Below, in pieces: positions 5,447 through 7,698 of a stretch of DNA of 7,698 nt (positions are counted from its first letter, which is position 1; every line of letters begins with the position of its first letter). The translations under genes and the position numbers were made by a program. Below the pieces are notes generated by a model. That model did no database searches and was not told the origin of the DNA. It saw only the letters and a program-made list of their open reading frames with translations. Source of the DNA: Planctomycetota bacterium (GTDB lineage Bacteria > Planctomycetota > Phycisphaerae > Tepidisphaerales > Tepidisphaeraceae); the NCBI GenBank assembly GCA_029777755.1, contig JAKORQ010000003.1:1-7698 (forward strand). The letters are read 5' to 3'.

Positions 5447-5827
5447 TCATTCCTTCTGGTACCACTTACCCTCGGCGTTCTTGAGCCACTCCCCGCGTTT
5501 TGCATTGGCAAAGTTCCTCGCGGCGTTGCGGGCGGCCACCGCTTCCGGCGTGGTATTGTTTCTCTTGGCGAGCATGGCATAGAGCTCTCGCCGGTCGCTG
5601 TTCTCCGGCGCCACCACTGCCGAGACTTCGTCGGCAAACTCAGGCTTGACCGCTTCCACGAAGCCGGCGGCCGTCTCCCCAACCTTTCCCTGCTGCTTCA
5701 GGCTCTGGAGCTGGGGAAAACGATCCTTGAAGCGTTCCTGCAATTCAGCCTCGCTGGCGGCGAACGCTGAACTTGCATTGCCAAGCAAAGCGACTGACAG
5801 CAGGGCGATCAGTAGGCGTGTAAACAT
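5447..5827 (-). CDS. ydbL: YdbL-family (DUF1318) periplasmic protein
   Basis: Starting at ATG 5825-5827 gives 126 residues. The frame stays open upstream to 5941, but that stretch is Arg/Pro-rich and overlaps the ynbE-like gene. The chosen ATG has GGGAG six bases upstream and opens a classic signal peptide (MFTRLLIALLSVALLGNA, cut after SSAFA). The mature part matches the DUF1318/YdbL pattern: a charged segment ERFKDRFPQLQSLKQQGKVG, then SDRRELYAMLAKRNNTTPEA, then AARNFANAKRGEWLKN and GKWYQK at the C-terminus. In E. coli YdbL is a periplasmic partner that modulates the YdbH-YnbE complex. Here it follows a YnbE-like lipoprotein gene by ten bases, and its ribosome binding site overlaps that gene's stop codon, so the two are probably translated together. 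No key feature is missing. The family assignment is strong from both sequence and neighbourhood; exact activity is inferred from E. coli. Confidence 0.88.
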   Translation of the reverse strand: MFTRLLIALLSVALLGNASSAFAASEAELQERFKDRFPQLQSLKQQGKVGETAAGFVEAVKPEFADEVSAVVAPENSDRRELYAMLAKRNNTTPEAVAARNAARNFANAKRGEWLKNAEGKWYQKE

Positions 5828-5837
5828 GGGGTTCTCC

Positions 5838-6086
5838 CTATGGCTGAACCGGTTGCGTTGCAGGACTGGTGGCAGGTGAGGCGGATGTCGGTTCCGGCGG
5901 CGGAAGCGGGCCGAGCTCCTGCTCGAAGGCAAAAAACTCATCCAGCTCGCGGTCGATCTTCAGGTTTACATTAAGCGTGATCGGCTTGACCTCGATGGGG
6001 TCGACCTTCATCCGAAGGCAGCCGCCGGCCGATGCAAACGCAAGCGCCAGTATCAGGGTGTAGCGCATGTAACGCTCATTGTTCAA
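5838..6086 (-). CDS. ynbE: YnbE-like lipoprotein with proline-rich tail (TTG start)
   Basis: The product has 82 residues. A hydrophobic signal segment (YTLILALAFASAGGC) ends at Cys23, a plausible lipidation site although the -3 residue is Ala instead of Leu. The mature core PITLNVNLKIDRELDEFF (35-52) matches the short conserved strand of E. coli YnbE (PIT-x-N-x-N-x-KI). The predicted product is an outer-membrane lipoprotein facing the periplasm that pairs with YdbH. I choose the TTG at 6084-6086 because AGGAG (6092-6096), embedded in the last ydbH codons, lies five bases upstream. The ATG at 6068 would give 76 residues but has no good site. The TTG follows the ydbH stop by two bases, implying translational coupling. 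Residues 60-82 are an unusual Pro/Ala/Ser/Thr tail with nine prolines, longer than I recall for the E. coli protein. Confidence 0.82.
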   Translation of the reverse strand: MNNERYMRYTLILALAFASAGGCLRMKVDPIEVKPITLNVNLKIDRELDEFFAFEQELGPLPPPEPTSASPATSPATQPVQP

Positions 6087-6088
6087 CT

Positions 6089-7698
6089 TTACTCCTGCAC
6101 GGCCTGTACCTGCGTTGGCATGGCGAGGTAGCGACTGATCAGCCAGTCCAGGTCGCTGACGGTAACGTTGAGGTTAACTTCCTGTCCGCTCTCGTAATCG
6201 CCGCGGCCCTGTACCTGCACCAGTGTATCAAGCTGCTGATCGTTTCGTTTCATGTCCAGCCTGAGCCTGCTGAAGCGAAACTCGCGCAGCGCCTTGATCA
6301 CCCGCTCGCGCACCACGGAGTAGGTGGGATCGGTGACAAATCGCGGATCGGTCGCCGCCAGGTAATCACCAACTCTGTCTGCCACGAAGTCCAGGTGCAG
6401 CTTGCCACCCGGCCGGGCCGCGATGAAGCCATCACCAAACCGCATCCTCGGCCAACTGAACGCCAGCGGCACATCCAGGTCTATCGTTCCCTCGGCCCAC
6501 GCCTGCTCGCCAGTGACGATCCAGACCAGTTTTCCCAGGTCCAGTTCTTCACCATGGACACGGCTGCGGACGACAGGTGAGGCCAGATCCAGCGTAAATG
6601 GATCGGCCCAGAGTCGGCCGCCCAGCCAGCCTAACTCGGTGTGCTCAACCTTCAGGGTGTGGAGGTTCTCCAACGTGTAGCGAAATACCGCATCGCGCAC
6701 CTCCCACTTACCCATCTGGCCATACTCCATGGTGAGCTGCTGCCCGGGTGGCGTATGAGGACTTGCCAGGTCGACCAGCACAAGCTGCGACTCGATGCGG
6801 CGCGCGGAAAGCTCGTAGACCTGGCTGGCCACCGTGCCATCAGTGATGCGAAGGACAAGTGAGGGCGAGTCCTCGCCCGGCGACTCTTGCTCGGCCGACC
6901 CCACGAGTATGAGCTGTGCCTTCCCGCCAAGCTGCATGTCGGCGAGCAGGGGAAAGATGGACTGAAGCAGGCGGCTCTGCCCCAACTGGGCAAGGTCGAT
7001 GGCAGCGGCAATCTGGCCGCTAAATCTGCCTTCCGCAAGGCGAACCTGGCTTGCCTCCACTCCCAGCGACAGGTCCCCAACGTCGAGAGCCGCGCCGCCG
7101 CTGGTTATCTCCCAGGCATCTTCATCCCTTCGCAATTCGATCTGCTTTGGGCGAAGCGCTAGGGCGAACGGAGGAAGCTTCTCGCCGATGCCTATCGACT
7201 CAGCGGTAACCTCACTTTGCGACAGGAGGCGGGCTGTGACTTTCTTTCCCCGGCCGGAGGCAGCGCCAAGGAGAACGACCCGTGCAGCACGCACATCTGC
7301 GGCGGAAGCTGACACGCTGGTGGCATCCACATCGACATGAACCTCGGGCAGTTCCCAGGAGATCTCATCCTGGAGGTTCACCGTTCCGCTGGCCTCGGCC
7401 ATGAGCTGGCCGGCGATTGAGAGATCGTCTCGATTGAGCAGTGCGATGATTGCTGCAAGGTCGGCATCCACTCGGCCAAACACCTTGGCTCTGGTCAGTT
7501 CCGGGTCCGCGTCGAACTTAGCCTGCACGCGAACTCCCGGGACGGAGCCTTCCGCCGTCACCAGCAGCCGGCGATCGCGCTGCGATCTCGTTCTTGCCGA
7601 GACCCTTGCCGTCACTGGCCCGGCAGGCGTGGGCAGTTCCACACTGCCACGCTCGATCGTCAGGTTCCGGAAGGGTGGCTGGGCCGTGGAGGGCGCCG
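6089..7698 (-). CDS. ydbH: YdbH-family AsmA-like intermembrane lipid-transport protein (5' end off the window)
   Basis: The frame is open from the right edge to TAA at 6089-6091, giving 535 residues. The GTG at 7640-7642 is internal, since 18 more sense codons precede it. The missing N-terminus should carry the inner-membrane anchor. The visible part is rich in alternating beta strands, as in AsmA-like bridge proteins. The C-terminal third matches the YdbH/dicarboxylate-transport-type domain: GWLGGRLWADPFTLDL, then VRSRVHGEELDLGKLVWIV, then GTIDLDVPLAFSWPRMRFGD and GFIAARPGGKLHLDF. It closes with ALREFRFSRLRLDMKRNDQQ and the GQEVNLNVTVSDLDWL strand. In E. coli YdbH acts redundantly with TamB and YhdP in moving phospholipid to the outer membrane and binds YnbE at its C-terminal end. 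The ynbE-like and ydbL-like genes follow at once, so the family call rests on both sequence and order. It is about 340 residues short of E. coli YdbH only because the window ends. Confidence 0.87.
   Translation of the reverse strand, partial: APSTAQPPFRNLTIERGSVELPTPAGPVTARVSARTRSQRDRRLLVTAEGSVPGVRVQAKFDADPELTRAKVFGRVDADLAAIIALLNRDDLSIAGQLMAEASGTVNLQDEISWELPEVHVDVDATSVSASAADVRAARVVLLGAASGRGKKVTARLLSQSEVTAESIGIGEKLPPFALALRPKQIELRRDEDAWEITSGGAALDVGDLSLGVEASQVRLAEGRFSGQIAAAIDLAQLGQSRLLQSIFPLLADMQLGGKAQLILVGSAEQESPGEDSPSLVLRITDGTVASQVYELSARRIESQLVLVDLASPHTPPGQQLTMEYGQMGKWEVRDAVFRYTLENLHTLKVEHTELGWLGGRLWADPFTLDLASPVVRSRVHGEELDLGKLVWIVTGEQAWAEGTIDLDVPLAFSWPRMRFGDGFIAARPGGKLHLDFVADRVGDYLAATDPRFVTDPTYSVVRERVIKALREFRFSRLRLDMKRNDQQLDTLVQVQGRGDYESGQEVNLNVTVSDLDWLISRYLAMPTQVQAVQE
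6092..6096 (-). promoter_or_regulatory. Ribosome binding site deciding the ynbE-like TTG start
   Basis: On the - strand the last ydbH codons CAG-GAG-TAA contain AGGAG, which lies five bases (TAAAG) before the TTG at 6086. No comparable site precedes the ATG at 6068. Placement inside ydbH suggests coupled translation. Confidence 0.55.

Noticed and set aside
5828..5941. Upstream extension of the ydbL-like gene to 5941
   Set aside because: It would overlap the ynbE-like coding sequence and put an Arg/Pro-rich segment before a normal signal peptide. The internal ATG at 5827 has its own ribosome binding site.
6032..6580. 182-codon + strand frame opposite the ydbH-like gene
   Set aside because: Antisense to the conserved C-terminal domain of the YdbH-like protein; no family features.
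1..7698. CRISPR array, insertion sequence, prophage or toxin-antitoxin pair
   Set aside because: I saw no regularly spaced repeats, transposase-like proteins, terminal inverted repeats, phage genes or paired small overlapping genes with such motifs.

Overview
The window is about 58-60% GC by eye and densely coding. It looks like chromosomal sequence from a bacterium of the Planctomycetota or a related PVC lineage. The evidence is a pseudopilin-like secreted protein with a late H-X10-DG motif, a XylR-type regulator (sugar-binding domain fused to an AraC helix-turn-helix), a secreted protein with a golvesin-like beta domain, and a tRNA gene without an encoded CCA. A Phycisphaerae-like source is my best guess, but this is inference from gene content only.

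Left part (1-2548): a XylR/AraC-type regulator on the + strand is divergent from a two-gene - strand unit encoding a pseudopilin-like protein and a secreted golvesin-like protein that runs off the left edge. The shared 107-base intergenic region carries a good sigma70-like promoter for the - strand unit. Next to it are three copies of GCGTWA that could be the regulator's binding sites. The layout suggests a small carbohydrate-responsive secretion module.

Middle (2549-5287): a - strand gene for an unrecognised 118-residue protein with a WxYRFxPDG-type internal repeat converges on the regulator with only 5 bases between stop codons. It is followed by rmlB and rmlD on the + strand, which encode two of the four steps of dTDP-L-rhamnose synthesis. 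A hairpin lies between rmlB and rmlD. The 192 bases after rmlD hold no gene or terminator that I can support.

Right part (5288-7698, all - strand): reading in the transcribed direction, the genes are the C-terminal part of a YdbH-family AsmA-like protein (its 5' end is off the right edge), a YnbE-like lipoprotein, a YdbL/DUF1318 periplasmic protein, and then tRNA-Lys(UUU) with its own promoter-like sequence. The first three keep the gene order of the Escherichia coli ydbH-ynbE-ydbL operon, which works in lipid traffic between inner and outer membranes. They are tightly packed and probably translationally coupled. This envelope-lipid cluster in a non-proteobacterial-looking genome is the most interesting item in the window. 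I do not see a wholly new system, CRISPR array, insertion sequence or prophage.
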